Of a stretch of 64,000 bases of DNA, positions 18,374 to 26,867 are shown piece after piece. Position 1 is the stretch's first letter, and each line of letters starts with the position of its first letter. The translations under genes were made by a program, and so were the position numbers. Under the pieces are notes generated by a model. The model was given only the letters and a program-made list of their open reading frames with translations. It made no database searches and was not told the DNA's origin. This DNA comes from Pseudomonas oryzihabitans NBRC 102199 (lineage in GTDB: Bacteria; Pseudomonadota; Gammaproteobacteria; Pseudomonadales; Pseudomonadaceae), in contig NZ_BBIT01000020.1 of the NCBI RefSeq assembly GCF_000730625.1, positions 1 through 64,000 of the forward strand, written 5' to 3'.

Positions 18374-19438
18374 ATGCGCAAGGGCACCGCTCTCATCGTC
18401 GGCGTGACCGGCATTTCCGGCTACAACCTGGCCAACACCCTGGTCGCCTCGGGCTGGACCGTCTACGGTCTGGCGCGCAAACCGGTGGCGCAGGAAGGCG
18501 TCATCCCGGTCGCCGCCGACCTGCTCGACGCCGAGTCCACCCGCCAGGCGCTGGCCGGTCTGCCGATCAGCCATGTGTTCTTCTGCACCTGGACCCGTCG
18601 CGCCACCGAGAAGGAAAACGTCGAGGCCAATGGCGCCATGATGGACAACCTCTGCCAGGCTCTGGACGGCGCGCCGCTCGAGCACCTGGCCCTGGTGACC
18701 GGCACCAAGCACTACCTGGGTTCCTTCGAGGAATACGGCAGCGGCAAGGCCGAGACGCCCTTCCGCGAAAGCGAGCCGCGCCAGGCCGGCGCCAACTTTT
18801 ACTACACCCTGGAAGATATCCTCTTCGCCGCCGCCGAGCGCCATGGCTTCGGCTGGAGCGTGCACCGCTCCCACAGCATGGTCGGCCAGGCCAAGGGCAC
18901 CAACGCCATGAACATGGGCCTGACCCTGGCGGTCTACGCCTCCCTGTGCAAGGCCACCGGCCAGCCCTTCGTCTTCCCCGGCTCCCGTACCCAGTGGGAC
19001 GGCATCACCGACGTCACCGACGCCGCCCTGCTCGCGGAGCAACTGGAATGGGCCGCCCTGGCGCCGGCCGCGCGCAACCAGGCGTTCAACACCGTCAACG
19101 GCGACGTCTTCCGCTGGCGCTGGCTGTGGGGCGAGATCGCCGCCTTCTTCGACCTGGAGCCGGCGCCCTATCCCGAGCAGCCCATGCCGCTGGAAGCGCG
19201 GATGAAGGACGTGGCCCCGGCGCAGTGGCGCAAGCTCGCCGAGGAGCACGACCTGGTGGAAGCCGACGTCGACAAGCTGGCCTCCTGGTGGCACAGCGAC
19301 GCCGACCTGGGCCGCGAGATCGAGTGCCTCAACGACATGACCAAGAGCCGCGACCTGGGCTTCTTCGGCTATCGCGACACCCGGGCGAGCTTTCTCGACC
19401 TCTTCACCCGGCTGCGGGCCCAGCGCCTGATTCCCTGA
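18374..19438 (+). CDS. PRISE-like SDR enone reductase
   Basis: Encodes 354 residues of an extended short-chain dehydrogenase. The dinucleotide motif GVTGISGYNLA opens the protein (residues 10-20). Further motifs, FFCTWTRR (~75), VTGTKHYLG (~113) and NFYYTLEDILF (~145), match the PRISE group (progesterone 5-beta-reductase/iridoid synthase-like), in which a Lys in the TKHY motif and a Tyr in FYYxLED are catalytic and NADPH reduces activated C=C bonds of enones. The native substrate cannot be told. It faces a LysR gene across 166 bp and ends before a hairpin terminator. Confidence 0.85.
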   Translation: MRKGTALIVGVTGISGYNLANTLVASGWTVYGLARKPVAQEGVIPVAADLLDAESTRQALAGLPISHVFFCTWTRRATEKENVEANGAMMDNLCQALDGAPLEHLALVTGTKHYLGSFEEYGSGKAETPFRESEPRQAGANFYYTLEDILFAAAERHGFGWSVHRSHSMVGQAKGTNAMNMGLTLAVYASLCKATGQPFVFPGSRTQWDGITDVTDAALLAEQLEWAALAPAARNQAFNTVNGDVFRWRWLWGEIAAFFDLEPAPYPEQPMPLEARMKDVAPAQWRKLAEEHDLVEADVDKLASWWHSDADLGREIECLNDMTKSRDLGFFGYRDTRASFLDLFTRLRAQRLIP

Positions 19439-19448
19439 GCCGCTCTGG

Positions 19449-19486
19449 ACCGCCGGTCCCCGTGAACGGGGGCGGCTGGCGGTTTT
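19449..19486 (+). terminator. Hairpin terminator after PRISE-like gene
   Basis: Nested stems ACCGCC/GGCGGT and CCCCG/CGGGG are followed by TTTT, 11 bases after the reductase stop. Confidence 0.8.
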
Positions 19487-19540
19487 CAGAGGTTGCACGC
19501 GGGGCGCAGAATGCGAGCTCTTCTCGCAGGATGCGCCCCC

Positions 19541-20311
19541 ATGCTCGACTCTCTGGTTGCCCTCGTTCCCGCCTTCAGCCCGCTCGACTGGCTGTTCATC
19601 GAAGCCATCGTGGTCCTGGCCTACCTGATCTTTGGCGTCGCCGGCTTCGGCAGCGCCCTGGTCGCCGGTCCCTTGCTCACCAGCTGGATGCCGCTGTCGC
19701 GCATCGTACCCCTGCTGGTGATGCTGGATTTTCTCGCCTCCTTCCACAACTGGCTCCCGGATCGCCGCGCCATTGCCGGACGTGAACTCAGGCGCCTGCT
19801 GCCCATGCTGCTGCTCGGCGCGGCCCTGGGCACCTACCTGCTGATGCGCACCGATGCCCGGTTGCTGATGCTCTGGCTGGGGCTCTTCGTGGTGGCCTAT
19901 TCCACCTACAGCCTGCTCAGTCCCAAGGGCTTTCGCCAACTGGCGCCGGCCTGGTCGATCCCGGCGGGCGGGGTAGGGGGCTTGTGCGGCGCGCTGTTCG
20001 GCAGTGGCGGTTTCCTCTATGCGCTCTATCTGAATGGCCGCCTGGAAGACAAGAACGCCATCCGCGGTACCCAGAGTTTCCTCATCGGCTGCAGTGCCTC
20101 CATCCGCATCGTCCTGCTGCTGATCGCCGGCGCCTACAGCGATGGCAGCCTGCTGCTCCTGGCGGTTTGCCTGCTGCCCGCCATGCTGCTCGGCGGCTGG
20201 ATCGGCCGCCACCTGCAGCGCCGCCTGTCCCGCGAACGCTTCACCCGCCTGGTGACCTGGCTGGTGCTGGTGTCGGGCGTGACCCTGATCGGGCGGTATT
20301 TGGCGGGGTAA
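19541..20311 (+). CDS. TauE/SafE-family membrane transporter
   Basis: Encodes 256 residues with about eight hydrophobic helices. The N-terminal helix has LIFGVAGFGSALVAGPLL, the conserved glycine-rich motif of TauE/SafE (DUF81) exporters, and the second half repeats it as GGVGGLCGALFGSGGFLYALYL. The family exports sulfite, sulfoacetate or related organic anions; the substrate here is unknown. ATG 19541 follows an AGGA about nine bases upstream; another in-frame ATG lies at 19511. Flanking genes do not suggest sulfonate metabolism. Confidence 0.85.
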   Translation: MLDSLVALVPAFSPLDWLFIEAIVVLAYLIFGVAGFGSALVAGPLLTSWMPLSRIVPLLVMLDFLASFHNWLPDRRAIAGRELRRLLPMLLLGAALGTYLLMRTDARLLMLWLGLFVVAYSTYSLLSPKGFRQLAPAWSIPAGGVGGLCGALFGSGGFLYALYLNGRLEDKNAIRGTQSFLIGCSASIRIVLLLIAGAYSDGSLLLLAVCLLPAMLLGGWIGRHLQRRLSRERFTRLVTWLVLVSGVTLIGRYLAG

Positions 20312-20356
20312 CCAACGAGCCTACGGTGGTCCGCTATCGAGTTTGGCGTTGTGATG

Positions 20357-20435
20357 ATCGCGGCCATGCCGGTGCGCCGTAGCGACCGCTCCTACAGTGA
20401 CCGGTGACTCCGTAGGAGCGGCCCATGGCCGCGAT
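20357..20435. repeat. REP-like palindrome (GTAGGAGCGG type)
   Basis: Outer arms ATCGCGGCCATG/CATGGCCGCGAT and inner arms CGCTCCTAC/GTAGGAGCG form a 79-bp double palindrome, the form typical of Pseudomonas repetitive extragenic palindromes. It stands between two plus-strand genes. Confidence 0.8.
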
Positions 20436-20458
20436 GCTCTCAGACGCCGTAGCCTGGG

Positions 20459-20484
20459 GTGGAAAACCGCGTAGCGTTTTCCAC
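20459..20484. repeat. GTGGAAAAC palindromic repeat
   Basis: GTGGAAAAC and GTTTTCCAC flank CGCGTAGC. Related units occur at about 21628-21655, 22800-22826 and 58095-58121, always between genes. Confidence 0.7.
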
Positions 20485-20558
20485 GCGACGCTGCCACCTC
20501 GGGAACTCCCAAGCCGATCCACCTCTCCGCTCTACAACACCCGTGGCGGAGATCCCCC

Positions 20559-21446
20559 ATGCTCACCTCCATCCAGGCCGGCGTCCTGGACGTCGCCTAC
20601 CAGGTCCAGGGCCCGGACGCCGGCCATCCGGTCCTGCTGCTGCATGGCTTTCCCTATGACATCCACGCCTACGCCGAGGTGGCCGATGAACTGGCCGCCG
20701 CTGGCTGCCGCGTCCATGTGCCCTTTCTGCGCGGCTATGGCGCGACCCGCTACCTGAGCGCCGACACCCCGCGTTCCGGCCAGCAGGCCGCCCTGGCCCA
20801 TGACGTCCTGGCGCTGCTCGACGCCCTGGGCCTGGAGCGGGCGACCCTGGCCGGTTACGACTGGGGTGGTCGCGCCGCCGGTATCGTCGCCGCCCTCTGG
20901 CCGGAACGGGTGAGCGGGCTGGTGCTGGGCGACGGCTATCCGATCCAGGACATCGCAGCCGCTGCCACCCAGCCTGCCGAACCGGCGGCGGAGCTGCGCT
21001 ATTGGTACCAGTACTACTTCCATGGCGAGCGAGGTCGCGCCGGACTGGCGAAACATCGCCGCGAATTCTGTCGACTGCTCTGGTCGCTGTGGTCACCCAG
21101 CTGGCGCTTCAGCGACGCCACCTACGCCCTTACCGCCGCGGCCTTCGACAACCCCGATTTCGTCGATACCGTGATCCACTCCTATCGCCACCGCTACGGT
21201 CTGGCCCCGGACGATCCGGCCTATGCCGAGACCGAGCGCCGGCTCGCCGCTCAGCCACCCATCCGCGTGCCCACCACGGTATTGGCCGGTGCCGACGATG
21301 GGGTCACTGCGGTGCAGGATGAAGCCGGGGTAGCGCAGCACTTCAGCGGACCCTTCCGCTACGAGGTGCTGCCCGGCTGCGGCCACAACATCCCCCAGGA
21401 AGCCTCCGCCGCCTTCGCCGCCGCGGTAAGGGAGCGCCTGCCGTAG
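20559..21446 (+). CDS. Alpha/beta hydrolase, epoxide-hydrolase/dehalogenase-like
   Basis: Encodes 295 residues. VLLLHGFPYD gives the oxyanion strand (HGFP), and AGYDWGGRAAG near residue 105 places an Asp at the nucleophile position, as in epoxide hydrolases and haloalkane dehalogenases. The acid is probably in VLAGADDGVT and the catalytic His in PGCGHNIPQE near the end. No signal peptide, so it is cytoplasmic. The substrate is unknown. It is flanked on both sides by repeat elements rather than by functionally related genes. Confidence 0.87.
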   Translation: MLTSIQAGVLDVAYQVQGPDAGHPVLLLHGFPYDIHAYAEVADELAAAGCRVHVPFLRGYGATRYLSADTPRSGQQAALAHDVLALLDALGLERATLAGYDWGGRAAGIVAALWPERVSGLVLGDGYPIQDIAAAATQPAEPAAELRYWYQYYFHGERGRAGLAKHRREFCRLLWSLWSPSWRFSDATYALTAAAFDNPDFVDTVIHSYRHRYGLAPDDPAYAETERRLAAQPPIRVPTTVLAGADDGVTAVQDEAGVAQHFSGPFRYEVLPGCGHNIPQEASAAFAAAVRERLP

Positions 21447-21532
21447 GTTGGGTTGAGACAGCATCAGCGTCGAAGTCCAACAGCGTTCAAGCCTGGACAA
21501 TGTCGGGCTTCGCTGCGCTCAACCCAACCTAC
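21443..21532. repeat. 90-bp MITE-like element with 15-bp perfect ends
   Basis: GTAGGTTGGGTTGAG at 21443-21457 is exactly complementary to CTCAACCCAACCTAC at 21518-21532. The element begins over the last bases of the hydrolase gene. A relative with one end mismatch is at 29-112, and half-units occur in 57.8-58.4 kb. No transposase is nearby. Confidence 0.75.
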
Positions 21533-21716
21533 GAGGCGTGCGCCGCCTTTCCCCCTCTGCCTCTGGGAGAGGGCTGGGGTGATACGGCTTCATCGTCGAA
21601 GCTCAACAAGGGCGGTAACGCCAAGACGGTGGAAAACGCTGCGCGGTTTTCCACCCTACAGAGCGCTGCGTAGGGTGGATAACGGCGCAGCCTTATCCAC
21701 GCGATCCACGCGCCCC
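21533..21716. repeat. Mosaic of further intergenic repeat modules
   Basis: The stretch holds a CCCTCTGCCTCTGGGAGAGGG module, a GGTGGAAAACGCTGCG palindrome near 21628-21660, and a GTAGGGTGGATAACGGCGCA module near 21670-21702 ending at the hydroxyacid dehydrogenase stop. All recur elsewhere in the window and no gene is present. Confidence 0.65.
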
Positions 21717-21721
21717 CAAGC

Positions 21722-22693
21722 CTACCGCCCCAACACCTCCGGGTTGGCCAGGCCGGTCGGTTCGCCGCTGAAGAAGCCCACCAGGTTGGCGAAGGCCTCG
21801 CCGAAATAGAGTTCGTAGCTGTGCTTTTCCACATAGCCCAGGTGCGGGGTGCAGAGCACCTGGGGGTGGGCGAGCAGGGGATCGTCCGGCGCCACCGGTT
21901 CCTGCTCGAAGACATCCAGCGCCGCCTGGCCAGGGTGGCCCAATTCCAGCGCCGTGAGCAGGGCACCGGGTTCGATCAGGCCGGCGCGGGCGGTGTTGAC
22001 CAGCAGGGCGCTCTTCTTCATCCGCGCCAGGTCCTCGGCGCGCACGCAGCCGCGGCTGCGCTCGCTGTATCTCAGATGCAGGCTGATGACATCGGCCTCG
22101 GCGAAAAAGGCCTCCTGGCTGGGCGCCGCGCGATGGCCGTCGGCTTCGGCGCGGGCGCGCGAGGCCTCGCTGCCCCAGACCAGCACCGGCATGCCGAAGG
22201 CCTGGCCGTAGCGCGCCAGGCGCTGGCCGATCTTGCCGTAGCCCCAGATGCCGAGGATCTGCCCGTCCAGCCGTTCGCCCAGATTGACCTGCCAGCGCCC
22301 GGCATAGAGGGCGTCGATGGCCGGCTTGAGCTTGCGGCGGGCCATGAGGATCAGCGTCCAGGTCAACTCGGCGGTGGAGACCGGCGAGCCACTGCCTTCG
22401 CACACCGCCACGCCCTGGCGGGTGCAGGCGGCCACGTCGAGATGGGCGGTGGCCTTGCCGGTCTGGCTGATCAGCTTGAGCCGCGGCAGGTGCGCCAGTA
22501 GCTCGGCGTCGATGCGGGTCCGCTCGCGGGTCAGCACCAGGGCATCGGCGTCACGGAAGCGCTCCACCAGCACCCTGGGATCGCGTTCGGCGTCGTGATA
22601 GAGCGTCACCTGATGCCCGGCGCGCTGGAGCAGGGGATAGCAATCCAGGGTTTCGACGACGTGCTGGTAGTCGTCCGGGATGACGATATGCAT
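21722..22693 (-). CDS. D-2-hydroxyacid dehydrogenase (NAD-dependent)
   Basis: Encodes 323 residues of the D-isomer-specific 2-hydroxyacid dehydrogenase family, related to phosphoglycerate and glyoxylate/hydroxypyruvate reductases. The Rossmann motif is LGIWGYGKIGQRLARYG near residue 147, the NAD-binding and catalytic Arg region is LLVNTARAGLIEPGAL near 230, the Glu lies in LDVFEQEPV, and the catalytic His in CTPHLGYVEK near 285. The precise substrate is unknown. ATG 22693 has GGAG eight bases before it. Intergenic repeats flank both ends. Confidence 0.88.
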   Translation of the reverse strand: MHIVIPDDYQHVVETLDCYPLLQRAGHQVTLYHDAERDPRVLVERFRDADALVLTRERTRIDAELLAHLPRLKLISQTGKATAHLDVAACTRQGVAVCEGSGSPVSTAELTWTLILMARRKLKPAIDALYAGRWQVNLGERLDGQILGIWGYGKIGQRLARYGQAFGMPVLVWGSEASRARAEADGHRAAPSQEAFFAEADVISLHLRYSERSRGCVRAEDLARMKKSALLVNTARAGLIEPGALLTALELGHPGQAALDVFEQEPVAPDDPLLAHPQVLCTPHLGYVEKHSYELYFGEAFANLVGFFSGEPTGLANPEVLGR

Positions 22694-22759
22694 GGCGAGC
22701 TCCGTTGTTGTTCTGGATCGCCAGTGGAGCACCTGCGGGGTCGTCCGACAAGATGGGGC

Positions 22760-22830
22760 GCAACGGTGGACGAAGCTGTGCCCTTGTCCACCCTAGCGAT
22801 AGCCTGGAAAACCGCGCAGCGTTTTCCGGG
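22760..22830. repeat. Intergenic repeat modules between dehydrogenase and ABC ATPase genes
   Basis: Degenerate GTGGACGAAG/CTTGTCCACC and GGAAAACCGCGCAGCGTTTTCC units, of the same families as at 21.6 and 58.1 kb, end about 10 bases before the ABC ATPase stop. Confidence 0.55.
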
Positions 22831-22838
22831 GCCTGCGT

Positions 22839-23630
22839 CTAATAGGGAATCACCAGCGGCGTACCCGCCAGGGGATTCTCGATCACTGCGCATTTGAGGC
22901 CGTACAGCGCCTCGATCAGCTCGGGGGTGACGATCTCCGCCGGCGGGCCCTCGGCGAGGATGCGGCCGGCGCGCAGGGCGATGATGTGGTCGGCGTAGCG
23001 GCAGGCCTGGTTGAGGTCGTGCAGCACCGCCACCAGGGTGCGGCCGCCTTCGCGGTTGAGGCGGCAGAGCAGCTCCATCAGCTCCACCTGGTGGGCGATG
23101 TCGAGAAAGGTGGTGGGTTCGTCGAGCAGCAGCAGCGGGGTCTCCTGGGCCAGTGCCAGGGCGATCCAGACGCGCTGGCGCTGGCCGCCGGACAGACTGT
23201 CCACCGCCCGCTCGGCCAGCTCCAGGGTGTTGGTGGCTTCCAGGGCGTGCTGCACCGCGCGCTCGTCGGCATCGGTCCAGCCGGCGAAGGCCTGGCGATG
23301 CGGGTGCCGACCGCGCGCCACCAGGTCGCTGACCAGGATGTCGTCCGGCGCCACCGCGCTCTGCGGCAGCAGGCCGATGCGACGGGCCACCTCGCGGGTC
23401 GGCAGGTCCTGGATCAGCCGGCCGTCCAGGCGCACCTCGCCGGCACGGGGACGGATCAGCCGCGCCAGACTGCGCAGCAGGGTCGACTTGCCACAGCCGT
23501 TGGGGCCGATGATGACGGTGAAGCGGCCATCGGGCAGCCGCACATCGAGGTCGGCGCAGATCGGCTGGCCGCCGTAGCCGACGGTGAGACCGTGGGCGGC
23601 GAGGCGACTGGAAGGGGCGTCTTGGCTCAT
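22839..23630 (-). CDS. Iron-siderophore ABC transporter ATP-binding protein
   Basis: Encodes 263 residues of a FecE/FepC/FhuC-type ATPase that powers uptake of ferric siderophores through the inner membrane. Walker A is GPNGCGKSTLLR (about 40), the ABC signature is DSLSGGQRQRVWIA (about 140), Walker B is LLLLDEPTTFLD, and the switch His is in VLHDLNQ. ATG 23630 overlaps the preceding permease stop (ATGA), so translation is coupled. It is the last gene of the siderophore locus. Confidence 0.93.
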   Translation of the reverse strand: MSQDAPSSRLAAHGLTVGYGGQPICADLDVRLPDGRFTVIIGPNGCGKSTLLRSLARLIRPRAGEVRLDGRLIQDLPTREVARRIGLLPQSAVAPDDILVSDLVARGRHPHRQAFAGWTDADERAVQHALEATNTLELAERAVDSLSGGQRQRVWIALALAQETPLLLLDEPTTFLDIAHQVELMELLCRLNREGGRTLVAVLHDLNQACRYADHIIALRAGRILAEGPPAEIVTPELIEALYGLKCAVIENPLAGTPLVIPY

Positions 23631-24640
23631 GAGGTCCGCCGCCATTCGCGGCTCAGCAAAAAGATCAGATAGAGGCCACCCAGGGCGCCGGTCAGCAAGC
23701 CGACCGGAATCTGGAAGGGCGCCAGCAGCCGCTGGGCCAGCAGGTCGGCCAGGGCGGTGAGACAGGCGCCGAGCAGGGCGGGAGCGAGGATGCCGAGATC
23801 GGCGCTGCGGGTCAGGCGCCGGGCCAGCTGGGGCGCCGCCAGGGCGACGAAGCCGATGGGACCGGCGGTGGCGATGGCCAGGGCGGCCAGGGCCACGGCA
23901 ACCGCCAGCAGCAGATTCTGGCTGGGCAGCACGGCCAGGCCCAGGGCCCGGGCCAGGTCGTCGCCCAGCTCCAGCAGGCGCAACCGCCGCGCCAGCCAGG
24001 CGGCCAGCGGCAGGAGCAGCAGGCAGCCGGCGAGCAGGGTCAGGGTGCGACTCCAGGTCAGCATGTCCAGGCTGCCGAACAGCCAGAGCCGAGCCTCCTG
24101 GGCTTCGTCCAGTTCGGCGCGGGTCAGCAGGTATTCGTTGAGCGAGGCGAGCAGGGCGCTGACGGCGATGCCCAGCAGGATCATCCGCTCGCCGCGGATC
24201 CCGGCCAGGGCCGCGAGGCCGGCTACCAGTACCGCGGCCAGCAGCCCGCCGCCGAGGGCACCCAGCATCAGCGCCGCGCCGCCCAGTTGCAGCCAGAGCA
24301 GGGTGATCAGGGCGCCACTGGCCGAGCCGACGGTGAAGCCCACCAGGTCCGGACTGGCCAGGGGATTGCGCGCCAGGCGCTGGAAGATGGCGCCGCTGGC
24401 GCCCAGGGCGGCGCCGACGCCAAAGGCCGCCAGCAGCCGCGGCAGGCGCAGATCCAGCAGGATCAGACTGGCCAGGGCATCGCCCCGACCGAGCAGGGTG
24501 ACCGCCACCCGGTGCGGCGCCGGGGCGAAGGCGCCACCGGTGAGGGTCAGGGCGCAGATGCCGATGGCCGCCAGCAGAAGCAGCAACAGGCAGGCCTTGA
24601 AGCGCGCCGAGCGGCGGGGAGCGAAGCGATGACGACTCAA
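23627..24640 (-). CDS. Iron-siderophore ABC permease, FecD-like (TTG start)
   Basis: Encodes 337 residues with about nine to ten hydrophobic helices and the FecCD signatures ASGAIFQRLARNPLASPDLVG (~75) and GPIGFVALAAPQLARRL (~245), which dock the ATPase and define the pore. The start is taken as TTG at 24640, which overlaps the TGA of the preceding permease (TTGA); no ATG lies before the first helix, and upstream in-frame sequence is only the other permease gene read in another frame. The protein would begin MSRHRFAPRRS. It forms the channel with the FecC-like permease. Confidence 0.88.
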   Translation of the reverse strand: MSRHRFAPRRSARFKACLLLLLLAAIGICALTLTGGAFAPAPHRVAVTLLGRGDALASLILLDLRLPRLLAAFGVGAALGASGAIFQRLARNPLASPDLVGFTVGSASGALITLLWLQLGGAALMLGALGGGLLAAVLVAGLAALAGIRGERMILLGIAVSALLASLNEYLLTRAELDEAQEARLWLFGSLDMLTWSRTLTLLAGCLLLLPLAAWLARRLRLLELGDDLARALGLAVLPSQNLLLAVAVALAALAIATAGPIGFVALAAPQLARRLTRSADLGILAPALLGACLTALADLLAQRLLAPFQIPVGLLTGALGGLYLIFLLSREWRRTS

Positions 24641-25677
24641 GGGCGCACCCGCCGGGCGGAACGGATGATCAGCGCGAGCAGCACCGGGGTACCGAGCAGG
24701 GCGCAGACGATCCCGGCTTCCAGCTCGCCCGGCAGGGCCACGCGGCGGCCCAGGGTATCGGCCAGCAACAGCAGATTGGCGCCGGCCAGGGGCGCCAGGG
24801 CCAGGATCCAGCGCCAGTCGGCGCCCACCAGCAGGCGCAGGGCATGGGGCACCACCAGGCCGAGAAAGCCGATGGGTCCGGCCACCGCGGTGGCGGCGCC
24901 GCACAGCAGCACGATGGCGACGAAGGCCAGCAGCCGCAGTTGCCCCGGTCGGGCGCCCAGGGCGCGACCCAGGTCGTCGCCCAGGGCCAGGGCATTGAGA
25001 CGGCTGCCCAGGGGCAGACCCAGCGCCAGGCCGATCAGCAGCAACGGCAGGATGCCGAGGGCGCCGCCCGGCGTCTGGCCGCTCAGGGCGCCCACCGCCC
25101 AGAAGCGGTAGCTGTCGAACACCGCGCTGTCGAACAGGGTGATGATGCCGGTGCAGGCGTTGAGGCTGGCGCTGAGGGCGATACCGGCCAGGATCAACCG
25201 TATGGGCTGACCACGGGCCGGGGCACTGCCACCGAGCAGATAGACCAGGCCGGCGGCCAGGGCCGCTCCCAGCAGGGCACAGGCCAGGCGCGTCGGGGCA
25301 TCGTCCAGCCCCACCAGCGACAACCCGGCCACCACGGCGAAGGCCGCCCCGGCATTGATCCCCAGCAATCCGGGATCGGCCAGCGGATTGCGCGTCAGCG
25401 CCTGCATCAGGGCACCGGCCAGGCCCAGGGCGGCGCCCACCAGCAACCCGAGCAGGGTGCGCGGCAGGCGCAGCTGCCAGAGCACCACGGCGTCGGTAGA
25501 GTCATCGGGCGCGACGAGCAGGTGCAGGATCTGCGCCGCCGACAGCGACCGCGCCCCTATGCCCAGACTCGCCACCACCGCCAGCGCCAGCACGATCAGC
25601 AACAGGACCAGCACCAGGCCACCGCGGGCCGCGGATGCTCGTTGCGCCAGAGGCGCGGGGCGGGCCGATGCGGTCAT
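24637..25677 (-). CDS. Iron-siderophore ABC permease, FecC-like
   Basis: Encodes 346 residues with ten predicted helices, starting with a polar stretch and the first helix at about 20-40. FecCD motifs are GAALGLAGALMQALTRNPLADPGLLG (split by the family's conserved Gln and Asn) and AGPIGFLGLVVPHALRLL. ATG 25677 overlaps the stop of the binding-protein gene (ATGA). It pairs with the following permease to form the inner-membrane channel. Confidence 0.9.
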   Translation of the reverse strand: MTASARPAPLAQRASAARGGLVLVLLLIVLALAVVASLGIGARSLSAAQILHLLVAPDDSTDAVVLWQLRLPRTLLGLLVGAALGLAGALMQALTRNPLADPGLLGINAGAAFAVVAGLSLVGLDDAPTRLACALLGAALAAGLVYLLGGSAPARGQPIRLILAGIALSASLNACTGIITLFDSAVFDSYRFWAVGALSGQTPGGALGILPLLLIGLALGLPLGSRLNALALGDDLGRALGARPGQLRLLAFVAIVLLCGAATAVAGPIGFLGLVVPHALRLLVGADWRWILALAPLAGANLLLLADTLGRRVALPGELEAGIVCALLGTPVLLALIIRSARRVRP

Positions 25678-26618
25678 GTCACCCCCAGGGCGCCGGCGAC
25701 CGTGCTGATCACCTGGCGCGCGGCGAGGGGGCCGGCGTTGAGATAGAAGGCGTCGGTGTCCACGCGGATGGCTCGGGACTGGCTCACCGCAGTGAGTCGA
25801 GGCCACAGCGGCTGTCGCGCCAGGCTGGCCAGGGCGGTGCCCTGCTCGGCATAGAACAGCCAGTCGGCGTCGGCCAGGTCCAGCAACTCGGCGCTGACAT
25901 CCCGCGAGGTGCCCTTGAAGCGCTGCGCCGCCGGACTGGTCATGCCCATCGCCTGCAGCAGCCCGCCGGCAAAGGAATCCGCGCCCATCAGGCGCAGTCT
26001 AGCGCCGCTGGAAAACAGCAGGGAGGCGGAGGGTGGCTGGGCGCCGAAGCGCTGCGCCAGGCCGGCCAGCTCGAGATCCAGGTCCGCCAGCAGGCGCTCG
26101 GCCTGCTGCCGGCGGCCCAGGGCATCGGCCAGCAGCAGGAAATCCGGTCGCCAGTTGCCGCCGGTGCCGCGCGCCACCACCGTGGGGGCGATGCGCGAGA
26201 ACAGCTCCAGACCGCCGGCCTTGAGCACGGTGCGATTGAGCACGATCAGATCCGGAGCCAGGCGCGCCAGGGCTTCCAGATCCGGTGCCTGACGACTGCC
26301 CAGATCGACCATGGCCTCCAGCTCCTGCGCGCGGCTGGCGAGGGCGGTGCGCAGATAGCCTGGCGCCAGTTCGCGATTGTCCACCCGGGTGGTGCCCGCC
26401 GGGATCACGCCCAGGCTCAGGGCGGCGTCCAGCTGGCCGGTGGAGATCACGGCCACCCGCTGGGGTTGGCGCGGGATCAGGGTGCTGCCCACCACATGCT
26501 CCACCTGCCGCGGAAAGTCGCCATCAACGACCGCTGCACGCGCGAACACCCGACCGGACAGGCCGGCGAGCAGGACGGTACCGGTGGCGAAGTGCAGAAG
26601 GGTGCGGCGATCGAGCAT
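25674..26618 (-). CDS. Periplasmic iron-siderophore-binding protein (FecB-like)
   Basis: Encodes 314 residues of a cluster-A-8 substrate-binding protein. The N-terminus MLDRRTLLHFATG followed by a hydrophobic run and AFARA-like cleavage site looks like a signal peptide, possibly Tat (a double Arg is present). RVAVISTGQLDAALSLGVIPAG (about 55) and APDLIVLNRTVL (about 120) are typical of the FecB/FhuD fold. Start 26618 is chosen because the reading frame upstream to 26702 is a GC-rich palindrome with Pro/Arg bias. The stop overlaps the permease start. Confidence 0.87.
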   Translation of the reverse strand: MLDRRTLLHFATGTVLLAGLSGRVFARAAVVDGDFPRQVEHVVGSTLIPRQPQRVAVISTGQLDAALSLGVIPAGTTRVDNRELAPGYLRTALASRAQELEAMVDLGSRQAPDLEALARLAPDLIVLNRTVLKAGGLELFSRIAPTVVARGTGGNWRPDFLLLADALGRRQQAERLLADLDLELAGLAQRFGAQPPSASLLFSSGARLRLMGADSFAGGLLQAMGMTSPAAQRFKGTSRDVSAELLDLADADWLFYAEQGTALASLARQPLWPRLTAVSQSRAIRVDTDAFYLNAGPLAARQVISTVAGALGVT

Positions 26619-26867
26619 GAGGGGGACTGGCTGAAGACGGAAAGAGGCCCGCCAGGCGGGCCGAGGCCCCGTGGCGGGGCGGCTAGGATAGAGCATCAGC
26701 ACCTGGCTGACATCCGCTGTCCATTGCCTCTTTCCGGCTCAGGGCGATTTTCTTCGCCCGCTCTCGGCGGTGCTGTCGCCTCCATTGTTCCGAGCCGCCA
26801 GATCGCGCGAAAGCCACGGGACCCCAACGTCTGGGCAGGCAGGGATCCCGCGGCCGGGTGCCGGGCC

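Noticed and set aside
26646-26662. GGCCCGCCAGGCGGGCC palindrome as terminator of RTX-like gene 1
   Set aside because: It has no T-run and is over 200 bp past the stop, next to the binding-protein start; likely only GC-rich symmetry.
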